Assembly: GCA_963678705.1 (NCBI GenBank)
Contig: OY783223.1
Coordinates: 3,720,001 to 3,784,000 of the forward strand
Direction: 5' to 3'
Source of the DNA: Panorpa germanica
Taxonomy: Eukaryota > Arthropoda > Insecta > Mecoptera > Panorpidae
DNA: 64,000 nucleotides
The notes beneath the pieces are model-generated. The model did not search any database and was not told the origin of the DNA. It worked only from the letters and a program-made list of their open reading frames with translations. A program made the translations under genes and the position numbers. Below, piece by piece: positions 29,436 to 42,300 of the stretch (its first letter is position 1; each line of letters begins with the position of its first letter).

Positions 29436-30305
29436 ATGTCTCAAAAAGAAGTAAATCTTTTTTAAATTAATAAAATTATTTAAGTAAATATTGTAAATAT
29501 ATCTAATGTTTAATTTATAGAAATCTTCAGAGTGTAATGTAGAGGGTGGTAGGCTATGGGGTGGCAGATTTACTTCAGGTCCTGCATTATGCTTAGAACG
29601 CCTGAATTGCTCGCTACCTGTTGATAAACGTATGTATTTAGAAGATATACAAGGAAGCATAGGGTATGCAGGAGCTCTTCTTCGAGCTGGCCTTATTACA
29701 AAAGAGGAAGAGGTATTAATTATCAACGGTTTAGAAAAGGTAGGTTTCAAATTCTTCGAACATATCAAGTTACCGGTGTTGCCTGGCGATTAGGCGATTA
29801 ATATTTACTGTTCTCTCTTACAGGTTTTAGAAGAATGGGAAAATGATCTTATTAAACTTTTACCTGGTGATGAAGATATACACACTGTAAATGAAAGACG
29901 TTTAAAAGATATTATAGGTAAAATGATTAAAAAAATGTAAAACGCCTGAAATTATGTGATATTATTAACAACATTTTCGCTTACATTATTGTTTATATCT
30001 ACCACAGGTCCTGCAATTGGTGGTAAATTACACACTGGCAGAAGTCGAAATGACCAGGTAGCTACAGATATGCGATTATGGTTGAAAAAAGCTTTGCACG
30101 AACTCCAGGAGCATTTTCATGACCTTTTGAAAGTATGTACCTCAGCTTTGGCTCTCTATTATCTTGCGAAATCGTATTATTCACGCCCCAAGTGCATTTA
30201 GTAAATTCTTGTATATTCAATATATGATAGCTTAATGCTTACACTTATCCTCGGGTTCGATTTCTGGATTAGCGCTTTTTTTTTTGGATTCGTTGTTGTT
30301 TACAC

Positions 30306-30369
<64 letters not shown>

Positions 30370-33300
30370 TTTTATTATTTCAGGCTATAGTAGATACAGC
30401 TGCAGATAACGTGGAAGTCATAATGCCGGGATACACACATCTTCAGAGAGCCCAGCCTGTCAGATTTAGCCATTGGATTTTAAGGTAAATTATTTCTATT
30501 TATACTCTAAATACAAAGAATCAATTTTCCATAAATTCGTTTGTGTTCTTAAGTTAAAATTTCTGTCATTGTCTAAAATCAGACTGCGTGATTACAAGAT
30601 ATGCAATGAACGAAAGGCGAGAGAGAATGGGCTTGTGTCCTATGTCTTAATTTCTATAAAAGTGTACTATATATTGATAAAGTGGGTTACTAGAACCTCA
30701 AATGTTCAATTATTTGTTAATAACTCCTTATATGTTAAGAGATATTAACAATTAAAAAACTCATTTTGTCTCTTTAATTATTAAAAGGATTTAACGTTGT
30801 ACACATTCAACTGCATGTGACATCACAATCCTTGTGTAAGGTTACCAACCTTACAGCTCATAAATCTCTGCTATATGTATTTATATATCAAAATATCAAA
30901 TATTATTTACAGCTATTTCAAGGAACAATCAAATTTCAATATCACGTCTGCCGTAACAGGGTTAAATAAAATAAAAACTTATTATTCTTTGACTTGACTT
31001 GATTATTTGACTACCAACAGCTACAAAACATTACCACAGCACTGACCTACTCAACAAATAACTGACGTTAAAATGCATTTCACGTCATACAAATATGGCC
31101 AACCATTTCTAGCGCTAAAACTACAATTCAAACTTGTAATTGCTATATCTCCGTCAATATTTAGATATTTAATAAAATAGACACGCCAATACATTTATTA
31201 ACATCAGTTTCAATCAACAATTGAAAAATCGATCACTAAAAAATGAGGACACAAGCCCATTAGAACACTAACATTTTATATATTGGTGTATTTTTTGTTC
31301 TATTATACATGTACTAGCTCTTCGCCCCATTGCCTAGCAATGGGTGTATATTATACGTTTGTTATAGAAATCTTATTTCTTATTTGTCTAATTTTTAATA
31401 GAGAAATATCCGCTACACGTTAAATTGATAAACTAATGTTCTGGCTTTTTGTAATCTTTCCTATATTTATAGGCTTTTTCCTAAAATAAGAGTTAATTTG
31501 TTTTTCATGGTTTGATGCAACTGCTTTATTACACTTAAAACATCAATGCTTTTTAGGTTTCTATGCGACCTTTTTTAAATTCATGGACATTTCTTTCTAG
31601 AGAAAATTTAGGATCTTTGAAAACTTTTAATACAGTTATATCCACTAAACTTTAAGAAGACGAACTGTGTTAAAAGGATTGAAATATTTCAACATTTGTG
31701 GATTTTATAAGGGTTTCTAAAAATTCATGGACTTTTTTTAAAAAAAAAAAATTATTGATTTCTTAATATCTTTTGGTGCAGTTATATGCTTTAGGCTTTA
31801 AGAAGACGAACTGTGTTAATAAATTTAAAATATACCAACATTTGTGGATTTTATAAGGGCTTCTAAAAATTCATGGACTTTTTTTTCAAAAAAAATAATT
31901 ATTGATTTCTTAATATCTTTTGATGCAGTTATATGCTTTAGGCTTTAAGAAGACGAACTGTGTTAATAAATTTGAAATATACCAACATTTGTGGATTTTA
32001 TAAGGGTTTCTAAAAATTCATGGACTTTTTTTTCAAAAAAAATAATTATTGATTTCTTAATATCTTTTGATGCAGTTATATGCTTTAGGCTTTAAGAAGA
32101 CGAACTGTGTTAATAAATTTGAAATATACCAACATTTGTGGATTTTATAAGGGTTTCTAAAAATTCATGGACTTTTTTAAAAAAAAAAAAATTATTGATT
32201 TCTTAATATCTTTTGATGCAGTTATATGCTTTAGGCTTTAAGAAGACGAACTGTGTTAATAAATTTGAAATATACCAACATTTGTGGATTTTATAAGGGT
32301 TTCTAAAAATTCATGGACTTTTTTAAAAAAAAAAAAATTATTGATTTCTTAATATCTTTTGATGCAGTTATATGCTTTAGGCTTTAAGAAGACGAACTGT
32401 GTTAATAAATTTGAAATATACCAACATTTGTGGATTTTATAAGGGTTTCTAAAAATTCATGGACTTTTTTTTTCAAAAAAAAAATTATTGATTTCTTAAT
32501 ATCTTTTGATGCAGTTATATGCTTTAGGCTTTAAGAAGACGATCTGTCTTAATAAATTTGAAATATACCAACATTTGTAAATTTTATAAGGGTTTCTAAA
32601 AATTCATGGACTTTTTTTTCAAAAAAAAAAATTATTGATTTCTTAATATCTTTTGATGCAGTTATATGCTTTAGGCTTTAAGAAGACGAACTGTGTTAAT
32701 AAATTTGAAATATACCAACATTTGTGGATTTTATAAGGGTTTCTAAAAATTCATGGACTTTTTTTTCAAAAAAAAAAATGAATGATTTCTTAATATTTTT
32801 TGATACAGTTATATGCTTTAGGCTTTAAGAAGACGAACTGTGTTAATAAATTTGAAATATACCAACATTTGTGGATTTTATAAGGGTTTCTAAAAATTCA
32901 TGGACTTTTTTTTCAAAAAAAAAAATGAATGATTTCTTAATATTTTTTGATACAGTTATATCCTTTTAGCTTTAAGAAAACGAACTGTGTCAATAAATTT
33001 AAAATATCTCAATTTTTGTGGACTTTATAAGATTTTTAAAATGTAAAATATTTTTTATAAAACCCTTCTAAAATCCACAAAACTGTAGATATTTCAAATC
33101 TGTTAAAACAGTTCGCCTTCATAAACCTTAACGGATATAACTGCATCAAAGAATATTAGGAAATCAATAATTTTACTTTTTGAAAAAAAAGTCCATGAAT
33201 TTTTAGAATCCCTTATAAAATCCAAAATAGTTAAGATATTTTAAATTTTTTAATGCAGTTCGTCTTCTTAATTATAAATGAATATAACTGCATCAAAAAA

Positions 33301-36300
33301 TATTAAGAAATCAATAATTTTTCTTTTTGAAAAAAAAGTCCATGAATTCTTAGAATCACTTATAAAATCCAAAATAGTTAAGATATTTGAAATTTTTTAA
33401 TGCAGTTCGTCTTCTTAATTAAAAAAGAATATAACTGCATCAAAAAATATTAAGAAATCAATAATTTTTCTTTTTGAAAAAAAAGTCCATGAATTTTTAG
33501 AATCCCTTATAAAATCCAAAATAGTTAAGATATTTTAAATTTTTTAATGCAGTTCGTCTTCTTAATTATAAATGAATATAACTGCATCAAAAAATATTAA
33601 GAAATCTATAATTTTTCTTTTTGAAAAAAAAGTCCATGAATTTTTAGAATCCCTTATAAAATCCAAAATAGTTAAGATATTTTAAATTTTTTAATGCAGT
33701 TCGTCCTCTTAATTATAAATGAATATAACTGCATCAAAAAATATTAAGAAATCAATAATTTTCCTTTTTGAAAAAAAAGTCCATGAATCTCTACCTTTTT
33801 CTTTTCGTGTCTCTGTCCACTATTCATCGTCTTCAAACTGTATGTATTTCCCCCTTTTCCTCACTCACTCTCTCTCTTCCTCCATCTTCTCTGTATCTGC
33901 ACCATTCCTCTACCATTTTTTCCTTTTAAACATTCTCCATATCTCCTCTGCTATCGCTCACCTTCCTTCCTGGTTTTCTCAGCATTTATTTCTCTCACCT
34001 CTTTACTTTCTTTTCTTCTTCCTACTCACTTCTACTCACCCGGTTTTATTACACATGTCTTAAACTAGATGGCATATCAGAGTAAATTGAAAACCATTCA
34101 AAATATATTTTTAGACACGAAGCGCCTAGAATATATGCAACATATATAACTCATATGAATAATAATAACAAATTAAATTATGAAAGATGTTTTTCTTGCA
34201 GCCATGCGTACTCGTTCAAGGCAGATGTAGACCGTTTATCTGACTTGTTTGAGAGGGTGGATGTCATGCCACTGGGAAGTGGTGCAATAGCAGGGAATCC
34301 GTTTAATATAGACCGACAAAGCTTAGCAAAAGCTCTAGGATTCTCCAAAGTATCAAGCAATAGTATGCACGCTGTCAGTGACAGAGATTTCATCGGTTAG
34401 TACCGTTCGTTAATAATTATTATAAGCGTTTGTTTGTTGGTGAAGTCAAAACTTTGCAGACGATTTTGAAACTAGTTTCTGATAAGCTACGGAGCTAAAA
34501 ATTTGCACTGTATGTGGAAATATAGTACTAAAGTAAATACAATCTACTTCTATACGACAGCGTGGCTTTTGAATAAGCATGCTTGTTTTCGAAAATGACT
34601 CTGTTGACTCCACTCTTTTATTATTCCTCTTGTTTCTTCTTTACGTAATTCTGTTTTATTTTTCCAGCGGAGTTTCTCTTTGCGTGCTCCCTCTCTGGGA
34701 TTCACCTAAGCCGATTTGCGGAAGACTTAATAATCTTTTGTAGTCGAGAATTCGGTTTAATTTCACTAGATGATTCATTCTCAACGGGAAGTAGCTTAAT
34801 GCCACAAAAGAGAAATCCAGACAGTATGGAACTTGTTCGGGGAAAATCTGGAACTCTTTTTGGACAGGTATAGTGTACTTGAATTATTTTTTAATGAAGT
34901 TATTTCCTTTGGACGTTAAATGGGCTTGTGTACTCTTTTTTTAATTTTTAATTATCCACAAGTAATACTAGAGTATTTCTTAAAATAGTTTATTAGTATT
35001 CTTGTTTATTTTTTTAAAAATTGAGATAGAAATCTTTTAAATATTTAATGGATTCTACAAATTACGTCATATAAATTTAATAGACTTTTAACTTTTGTAG
35101 AGAATTATTTTATAAAAGATATTTTTCTAATTTCTTTTTATTTATATACAAATATATAGTCATGTGGGTTCATGATGTCGTTGAAAGGATTGCCTTCTAC
35201 CTATAACAAGGATCTGCAAAGTGATAAGCTGGCGATGTTTACTTCATTCGATACTCTTAAGGAAGTCCTGGAAGTCACCAAAGGCACCGTTGCCACATTA
35301 AAGGTAACCATGGGATCGCTGGTAAACCATTTCACGCCATCCCAGTAAACATTTTGGAGTCACTTTGACATCATATTGAAGATGAGTATGATTCTTTTGT
35401 CATGAAAGAGTTCAGTTTCTCACAGTCGTCCATATGAAATGTATATTTTATAGCGAAAGCACTCCTCTTGTCGAAATACAAATGAAGATAAAGTTGATGC
35501 GAACTATAATTGAAGTGCAATAGTGATAGAAACGTCACAAAACAAGACACTTCACCAAATTGTTTACTGGAATGTCTCGCTTGATATACATTTATGTTTA
35601 TTAGCTTAACATCTGTCCAGACATTACATTCTTTCGCCTTAACTTCACAGGCTACATTTCATCCCAGTAAACATTTTGGAGTCACTTTGACATCATATTG
35701 GAGATGCGTATGATTTTTTTGTCATGAAAGAGTTCATTTATAGTTCAGTTTCTCACAATCGTTCATATGAAATGTCTGTTTTATCGGCTACAGATGACGG
35801 AACCACTCCACCTGTCGGAATACAAATAAAAATAAAGTTGATGCGAACTATAATTGAAGTGAAATAGTGATAGAAACGTCACAAAAAGGGACACTTCACC
35901 AAATGTTTACTGGGATGTTATTACATAAAACATTTTACATTCTTAAAACCACATATGAAGCTTTATCTCCTAGTTCTTTATTCCCTCCGCTTACTCCTAT
36001 CTTATGTCATCCACTCTATTCCCTCTTTTTCCCCTGTAAGATTTCTATCAGGTCTATTTCACTGTTCAACTTCTCTCAACACCTATTCTTCACGTGTTCC
36101 AATTTTTACTCTTCCTTTCTACACATCCTACATAGTTTCTCTTCCTCTGCACCCCAGTACCTTCTTCCCTTTTCTTCATTACTTAGTTTCAACCTCGCGA
36201 TCATTCTCTTTTCTTCACCACTCCGTTTCTCTAGATATTGCGGCTTTCTTTTCGATCATAACTGACTGTATTTGGTATTGTCCTTTGCTTCATTCATTCT

Positions 36301-38742
36301 CTTTATCCTATCCTGTTGTTAGACCTTTACATCTCTTTCCTTTATGCCTCGCTGGTAATCATACCATTCGTTGGTTCGATTTAAGTCGCTTTCAAAGTCA
36401 CTCGCACTCATGAAAATGAAACGATTTACATTCATGTAATATTTTTCTTCAGCAAAATCTAGCGATATTGAATTTAAAAGTTCTTATAGCTATTCTGAAA
36501 GCTTTTAATCCTTTAACAGAACTTCTTATGGTTTTGTAAACCTTAAAAGGGTGTTTTTATTTGTAATAAGTTGCTAATTCGTGGTAAGGTAGATATATTT
36601 TTCAAAAAACAGTACATAGATCAAAATAGGTTGTATTATTATTTATTAATTGTTTATTGTTCGCCTTTCGGCTTTACAATCTACATTCTTAATACATTTC
36701 ATATACTTCAACTTACAATTAAATTTACATTATTCTAGACTTTTTTATTTCCAAAAGTACTACTTTCTGCTTCTTCTTCTCTTGACCCTCTTCCTTCATT
36801 TTCCCTAGTCTTCCTTCTGTACTGGTCTATTCCCTAGTCTATTTTTCTGGGCTGAAGTTTAACTGTTTCCTCGCTACTTCTTTCTTTCTCCTGCTTCCCT
36901 TCACTGCCTCTTTTAGTACTTCCTTTCTCTTCCTGTTTCTTGTGCAACCCAGCCACCAGCTTATTTATTCTCCTGTTTTTTCTTTCCTTCTAACTATTTC
37001 CGCCATCCACCTCTTTCCTTCACTGCCTCCCTTTAATAGCTGGCCAATATTCCTTTCGCTCGCTACTTTTTCCTTACACTCAAACTTAATGTGCTCCAGT
37101 GTTTCGTCCTCCGCTCCGCACACTCTACACTTTCTTTCCTCACTACTTTCCCAGTATCTGTTTCCTTTTTCCTCATTTCCCAATCTAAACCTTGCTGTTC
37201 TTCTTATGTGTAGAGTGTCTTATGTATGTGTGTCAAAGTAGGTTGTATTTTAGATAAAACAGTTTACGTTTTATTATGTTAGATAAACCATAATACACGC
37301 AATTGTGTTCAATCGGTTGTAATTTTATCTTATCTCTAACTAAGACAACGATATTCTTCAGATTCACAGTGATCGTTGCAAAAATTGTCTGAACTATGAA
37401 ATGTTATCAACGGATCTTGCCTATCACCTAGTGAGAGCTGGAGTTCCCTTCCGGGATGCGCACAAACTTTCTGGAGAAGCGGTGGCACTAGCAGAGAAGT
37501 TAGAAGTGTCACTGGAAAAAGTTCCAATTGAAGAATTGATGAAAATAAGGTATTACCTCACTATGATCTTTTGCTTTACCTAATTCCTAGGTTCACAGTG
37601 CTTTTTCTGACATATATTAACTAAACTACTCTCTAGCTAATAAAAGAAGGACCAAGCAGCGTTCTCCATCAGTCACTAATTCATTTCAAGTAGTATTATT
37701 CGAGTTGTTTTGCATTTGTACACTTTATACTTCTACTTCTACTTTAATGTTTATTAATACACCACTGCATTCTGGGTAATACAAGTGCAATGGGCTTGTG
37801 TCCTCATTTTTTAGTGGTCGATTTTTCAATTGTTGATTGAAATTGATGTTAATAAATGTGTATTGGCGTGTCTATTTTATTAAATATCTAAATGTTGACG
37901 GAGATATAGCAATTAAAAATTTGAATTGTAGTTTTAGCGCTAGAAATGGTCGGCCATATTTGTATGACGTGAAATGCATTTTAACGTCAGTTATTTGTTG
38001 AGTAGATCAGTGCTGTGATAATGTTTTGTAGCTGTTGGTAGTCGAAATTATCAAATCAAGTCAAAGAATAATAAGTTTTTATTTTATTTAACCCTGCTAA
38101 GGCAGACATAATATTGAAATTTGATTGTTCCTTGAAATAGCTGTAAATAATATTTGTTATTTTCATATATAAATACATATAGCAGAGATTTATGATCTGT
38201 AAGGTTGGTAACCTTACACAAGGATTGTGATGTCACATACATTTTGAATGTGTACAACGTTGAATCCCTTTAATAATTAAAGAGACAAAATGACTTTTTT
38301 AATTGTTAATATCTCTTAACATATAAGGAGTTATTACAAAATAATTGAAACAAAACACATTATATATCTGTATCGTTTTCCTCTCTCATTGTTTCGTTCC
38401 CAATTATTAAATAATAAACACAGGGACAGACTCTTGGGACAGCTCACGACGTGTACGAATATGCATGTTTCCAATTTAGCCGTAAATAAATGTTGTCTCT
38501 TAGAGCCGAACCCAGTCTCAACGTGATCGGAGTGTTTAAATCTGAAGAGTCTAATTTTAGAAGGTTATTCATATTTTATTAAGTTTTTATTTTATTGTTA
38601 CAGTTCACATTTTAATGAGTCTGTATTATCGGTGTGGAATTTTGAAAATAGCGTTGAACAGTATGCTGCAGAAGGAGGTACTGCCAAAAGTTCGGTTGTC
38701 CAGCAGATAGAAGAACTAAGGGAATGGATGTCCAGACAGTAA
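29436..38742 (+). CDS. ASL: Argininosuccinate lyase
   Basis: Ten exons in phase: 29436-29450, 29521-29739, 29824-29917, 30008-30132, 30384-30484, 34202-34395, 34668-34867, 35160-35303, 37362-37549, 38604-38742 (472 aa; human 464). The enzyme splits argininosuccinate into arginine and fumarate in the cytosol. Fumarase/aspartase superfamily marks are [32 protein letters not shown] with its His, and the signature loop [14 protein letters not shown] with the catalytic Ser. [13 protein letters not shown] and the C-terminal [16 protein letters not shown] complete the match. Exon 1 is only five codons. Intron 5 (3.7 kb) carries MITE-1, a Helitron-like end and the 147-bp array; introns 8 and 9 carry MITE-3, LINE-B and MITE-1. 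Coding sequence is undisturbed. Confidence 0.96.
30310..30363. repeat. (TA)n microsatellite
   Basis: About 27 uninterrupted TA dinucleotides in ASL intron 4, ending 20 bp before the exon 5 acceptor. Confidence 0.95.
30627..31260 (+). mobile_element. MITE-1 copy E (634 bp)
   Basis: A complete copy with both ends, in ASL intron 5. It ends 53 bp before the Helitron-like terminus. Confidence 0.92.
31314..31344 (-). mobile_element. Helitron-like 3' terminus (hairpin plus CTAG)
   Basis: Read on the minus strand, an 8-bp stem hairpin (CCCATTGC / GCAATGGG, 31344-31326, loop of 3) is followed by 8 nt and then CTAG (31317-31314), with T next. This is the classic Helitron 3' end: hairpin, then CTRR, before a T. 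The 5' end was not found. The 147-bp array could be internal to such an element. Confidence 0.5.
31614..33045 (+). repeat. 147-bp tandem array, left arm (about ten units)
   Basis: Units can be phased on TCTTAATATCTTTTGATGCA at 31761, 31908, 32055, 32201, 32347, 32494, 32641, 32788 and 32935, with a degenerate first unit near 31614. Spacing is 146-147 bp throughout. Inner units are nearly identical and edge units are diverged, as expected under unequal exchange. Each unit contains GCTTTAAGAAGACGAACTGT and TCTAAAAATTCATGGACTTT. Confidence 0.95.
33046..33790 (-). repeat. 147-bp array, right arm (five inverted units)
   Basis: The same unit appears in reverse orientation, phased on ATATTAAGAAATCAATAA at 33153, 33300, 33447, 33594 and 33741, spaced exactly 147 bp. 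Similarity to the left arm is clear but imperfect, roughly four fifths by eye. The switch point is near 33045, where GTGGACTTTATAAG faces TTATAAAACCC and AAAATCCAC. Both arms lie in ASL intron 5. Confidence 0.93.
33791..34075 (-). other. Pyrimidine-rich stretch, possible decayed LINE-B relative
   Basis: The minus strand is purine-rich like the LINE-B tails, but I could not find the CCHC end in any frame. The identity is a guess from composition. Confidence 0.3.
35341..35571. mobile_element. MITE-3 copy 1
   Basis: It starts CCCAGTAAACATTTTGG and ends CCAAATTGTTTACTGGA, an inverted pair of about 17 bp. It lies in ASL intron 8, 38 bp after exon 8. AT flanks both sides. Confidence 0.8.
35663..35914. 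mobile_element. MITE-3 copy 2 (tandem to copy 1)
   Basis: It has the same ends (CCCAGTAAACATTTTGG and TGTTTACTGGG), in the same orientation as copy 1 and 91 bp away. AT flanks both sides. The interior is largely alignable with copy 1. Confidence 0.82.
35940..36265 (-). mobile_element. LINE-B-like diverged 3' tail
   Basis: On the minus strand it reads [19 protein letters not shown] then [10 protein letters not shown], a stop, and KLEHV, which is a decayed version of the LINE-B CCHC end. In ASL intron 8. Confidence 0.6.
36638..37232 (-). mobile_element. LINE-B copy 2 with target-site duplication
   Basis: On the minus strand it encodes [20 protein letters not shown] and [10 protein letters not shown], with a 3' end reading GTAAAGCCGAAAGGCG and an A/T-rich tail. 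A 17-bp flank, TCAAAATAGGTTGTATT (36621-36637), is repeated with one mismatch at 37233-37249. In ASL intron 8. Confidence 0.88.
37742..37770. mobile_element. Solo MITE-4 terminus
   Basis: CTTTAATGTTTATTAATACA followed by CCACTGCAT matches the outer end of 13186-13869 with two changes. No second end is found before MITE-1 copy F begins 20 bp further on. Confidence 0.6.
37790..38350 (-). mobile_element. MITE-1 copy F (one end truncated)
   Basis: The left end is intact (ATGGGCTTGTGTCCTC). Similarity stops at AATAATTGAA, about 70 bp before the expected other end. In ASL intron 9. Confidence 0.9.
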
Positions 38743-39343
38743 TACTGAAAAATCATTTGCGAAGAAGTTGTATAAATTTAGAAAAATTAAATAAAAATTC
38801 AAAGAACTTTATCTTTATCTTTTCACTTATTGTATGAGCATATATTAATTTTGTTCATTATCATTAACAATATATTACAATTAGTGTTAACCCCGTCGCA
38901 ATGCGACTCATAATTTGTTCATGAATGATTAAAAATTTGTTTTTCTCCATGTCTCCATATTCTTCTTAAAATTGATGCATTTCTTGAGATGAAAGAAGGA
39001 TACACTCATGATAAAATTGATAAATATATTATTTTAGCAAAATAGAGATTTTCTGCATTTCATGAGGAGAAAGAAAGGAGATTTTTAAATCTTTTTAATT
39101 TATTTAATAAATTATAACGCCTGATTAATATGCAACTATACATACTAATATATCTTATATATATATGTAGTTGCATGCTGATCAGGCGTTGAAAATAAGA
39201 TTGTTCTGCATTCCTTTCGAGCTTTCTTCGATGTACTATACAAATTCGGTACAATATAAACAGTATAATCAGTAAAATATAAACATACACCTGGTACATT
39301 ATAATAGATGAAGATATTAATATTCTAGATTGTTCATTATCTC

Positions 39344-42300
39344 TTATTCTTTATTATTGCGTGACATTCCCATGTCAAATTGTATTAAAATCACTAAATA
39401 CGTAGTCAATGCACCAGCTATCTGAAATTAAAGTAATAAACAACTAAAAAGAATATTACCTTGCGACCAGAAAATCGTATAGGTCTCATTCAAATTACCT
39501 ACCGTACTTAGTAGTGAGTAATCCAGCTCAATAAGTCCACACGCAGTTAACCTGTGGTCCAGATGTAGCAGCTGTAGGGAATAGCGCTCCAGCTGAAATA
39601 AAAATGCAGTTACAAGCAACATTTTCATTTACATAATATACTCGTAACCAATGTGTTAAAAAATTTACTGAATGATTCAAAACGGCATCGCCTGAAGTTA
39701 TTTTAAACTCGTGGAGAATTCTGCCCGTTGATTTCATCTGCAAAACGTAAAAATTACATAAAAAAATGAACTAAAATTTAAATTTGATAAAGATATACGT
39801 CAAACTTTAGTATATTAACATTTATTTAAATCGAAAATTTAAAAAAATGACCTCCAAAAGAGCCGGTATACAAAGATAAAGGAGTATTTTGAAAGGAATG
39901 GAATGGCGATCGAGGAGGCAGAGAGAAGAAGAGAAGAAGGCGCAAGTGTAGAAGATGAGCTAAGAAGAAGGGATAAGGAGATACAGCAACAGGAAAGAAT
40001 GAGAAAAATCGAGAAAAGCAATTACAATACAAGATATAAAAGGATTTGGGAAAGTAATATACCTCCTCAGTACTTAATAGAAAAAGACATAAAAAACATA
40101 AGAAGGACAGTAAGGTTTAGATTGGGAAATGTGGAAAAAGGAAACAGATACTGGGCAAGTAGAGAGGAAAGAATGTGTAGAGTGTGCGAAACGAAGGACG
40201 AAACACTGGAGCACATTAAGTTTGATTGTAAGGAAAAAGTAGGGAGTGAGATGAATATTGAACAGCTCTTAAAAGGGGGTAAGGAAGGGAACAGATGGAT
40301 GGCAGAAATAACTAGAAGAAGGAAGGCTGAAGCTATTTAAATCTTTTGAAAATGTGCAAAACCATTTATTTTCTTGTAGATATTAGGAGAATTGAGGTTT
40401 TTGTTTTTGGTTCTGGTAGAAGGAAATATATATATATATATTTAAGGATTAAAATGTATTGTACTAAGGCAGAAGAATGTAATGCCGAAAGGTAAAACAT
40501 TAAATAAATAAATAATAATAAGAAAAAAATAATAATAAAAATAGAACAAATTTAGACAATTTTTTTTGAGAAATTCTTACCTCTCGTGATATCCTGCTAC
40601 ATGCTGCAACAATAGCCACAATTTTCCCAGCATGCAATGCAATCCATAATATAGTATATATAATGAAATATAAGTTATCATCAACTTGGATAACAATTTT
40701 ATAAGTGTTATAAAACTGAGTGTTAAGAATTGCGAAAGAAGCTGCAATGGTCACCAGAGACAGATGAGAGTACAGGTTGTTTATCATGTGGGACAGAAGA
40801 ACCAATCGTGAATGTAGGCCGAAAATGTGGTCCAACGAATTGACTGTTGTCTGGTGACCAGATTGGCTGGTAGAGTAGCTCAGTGAAGAAGTCGGCAAAA
40901 ATTCTAAAAGAAAATGGTTTGTGCTACTGATATGCTATGTTTTGTGCTATGATCATGCCCGCATTTGAAGGAGGGCAGGCGGGGCCATTGCCACAGGGCC
41001 TCTACAATAGAGATCAAAGCATTACATTTTTAAAAGACTTGATGGAAAAAAAATGTTCCTTTTATTCGGAAAATAATTGGGGGCCTCCGCTCCTTCGTTG
41101 CTCCAAGGCCTCCACACCTCTAAAACCGGCCCTGCATACAACGAGCGGTATTGCTTTCGAGTCCTAATTGTGTTGCTAATCAACACGATAAAGCACCCGA
41201 ACAGTGTACACTACAGGCACGATTTTTATAAAATTAACAAGTTCCATTATTTAACCCTTAAACACTAATATTTCGAAAACCGGAAGTGCCACCAAAAAAT
41301 AAATTTCAGATTTAAAATCAACATAAATTTTTACGTTAAGAACTATTATAAATTTTACAATCGGAAACAATCAATTTTTTATCAAATTTTAAAGGTTAAC
41401 TCCTTGTAAAATTTTTTTAAAAAATATAAAAATTAAAATATTTTATTTCCAACTTTTAAATATGTTTTTAAACGTACTTTTTCCCGCTGATTTCAAATAT
41501 GTAAACCATTTTAAAATATTTCCATTATTTAACCCTTGAAACGCTAATATCTCGAAAACCGGAAGTGCTACCAAAAAATAAATTGCAGATTTGAAATCAG
41601 CATAAATTTTTACGTAAAGAACTATTATAAATTTTACAAAACAGAACTTTCAATTATTATAAAATGAACAAGTTAAAAATTAAAAGTATTTATACAGCAG
41701 TACATCGGTGTACCTCGCGTTATGAAATTTTCGTACATAAAACCAAATTTTATTTTTAAGGTTAACTATTTACCTCTTACAGAAAATGTGAGTGTATTTT
41801 TCTCATTTTTAAAAGGAATTATATTTTGTTTTCCTAATTCCTCCAATAAATTATTAACACATTGTAATTTTTTAAGCGCAAGTGTCATTAATCCCGTAAA
41901 TTGGCATATCGAAAGCACACTTATCAAATTCGGCAAAGAGAACGTTAAACTGCTTCTAATGCAACTAACAATTTCGCAGTTATTATAAAAATAATCCACA
42001 ATAATTACCGAAAAAAAATATGAAAATATTATTAAAATTTCGATAATCAAAATCTTTTTTGTATTGCTGTATTTAATGTTTTTGCCCATTCTTTTTAAAA
42101 ACTTATCAATGTCAATCATCTCATCATAAATTTGTAACAAATTAAATTTTTTTGATAGAGAAAAATGTATTATTAATGATGTTAAAACGATACCGCAGAT
42201 ATATTCAAAAATGTAAAGCGCCCGCTGAACTTGCGCGAGACTGGTGTCAAAATAAGAAAATTGGGCAAACGCAGCATACGCTATAGTTGATATAACAAAA

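Noticed and set aside
30253-30275. B-box-like GGTTCGATTTC, possible second SINE
   Set aside because: The tail of the box is degenerate, and no A box, poly(A) or target duplication is found.
31761-33790. Regular repeats resembling a CRISPR array
   Set aside because: Units are 147 bp with no variable spacers, the orientation flips, and the host is an insect nuclear gene intron.
34920-34945. ATGGGCTTGTGTACTC resembling a MITE-1 end
   Set aside because: Similarity ends after about 16 bases, and the rest of the family sequence and the second end are absent.
35955-36413. 152-aa plus-strand frame
   Set aside because: The minus strand shows a decayed LINE-B CCHC end across it, so the frame is a shadow.
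40500-40898. Separate 132-aa protein starting at its own Met
   Set aside because: It is exon 2 of the gustatory receptor; the apparent start codon is TTG and the splice phases connect it to both neighbours.
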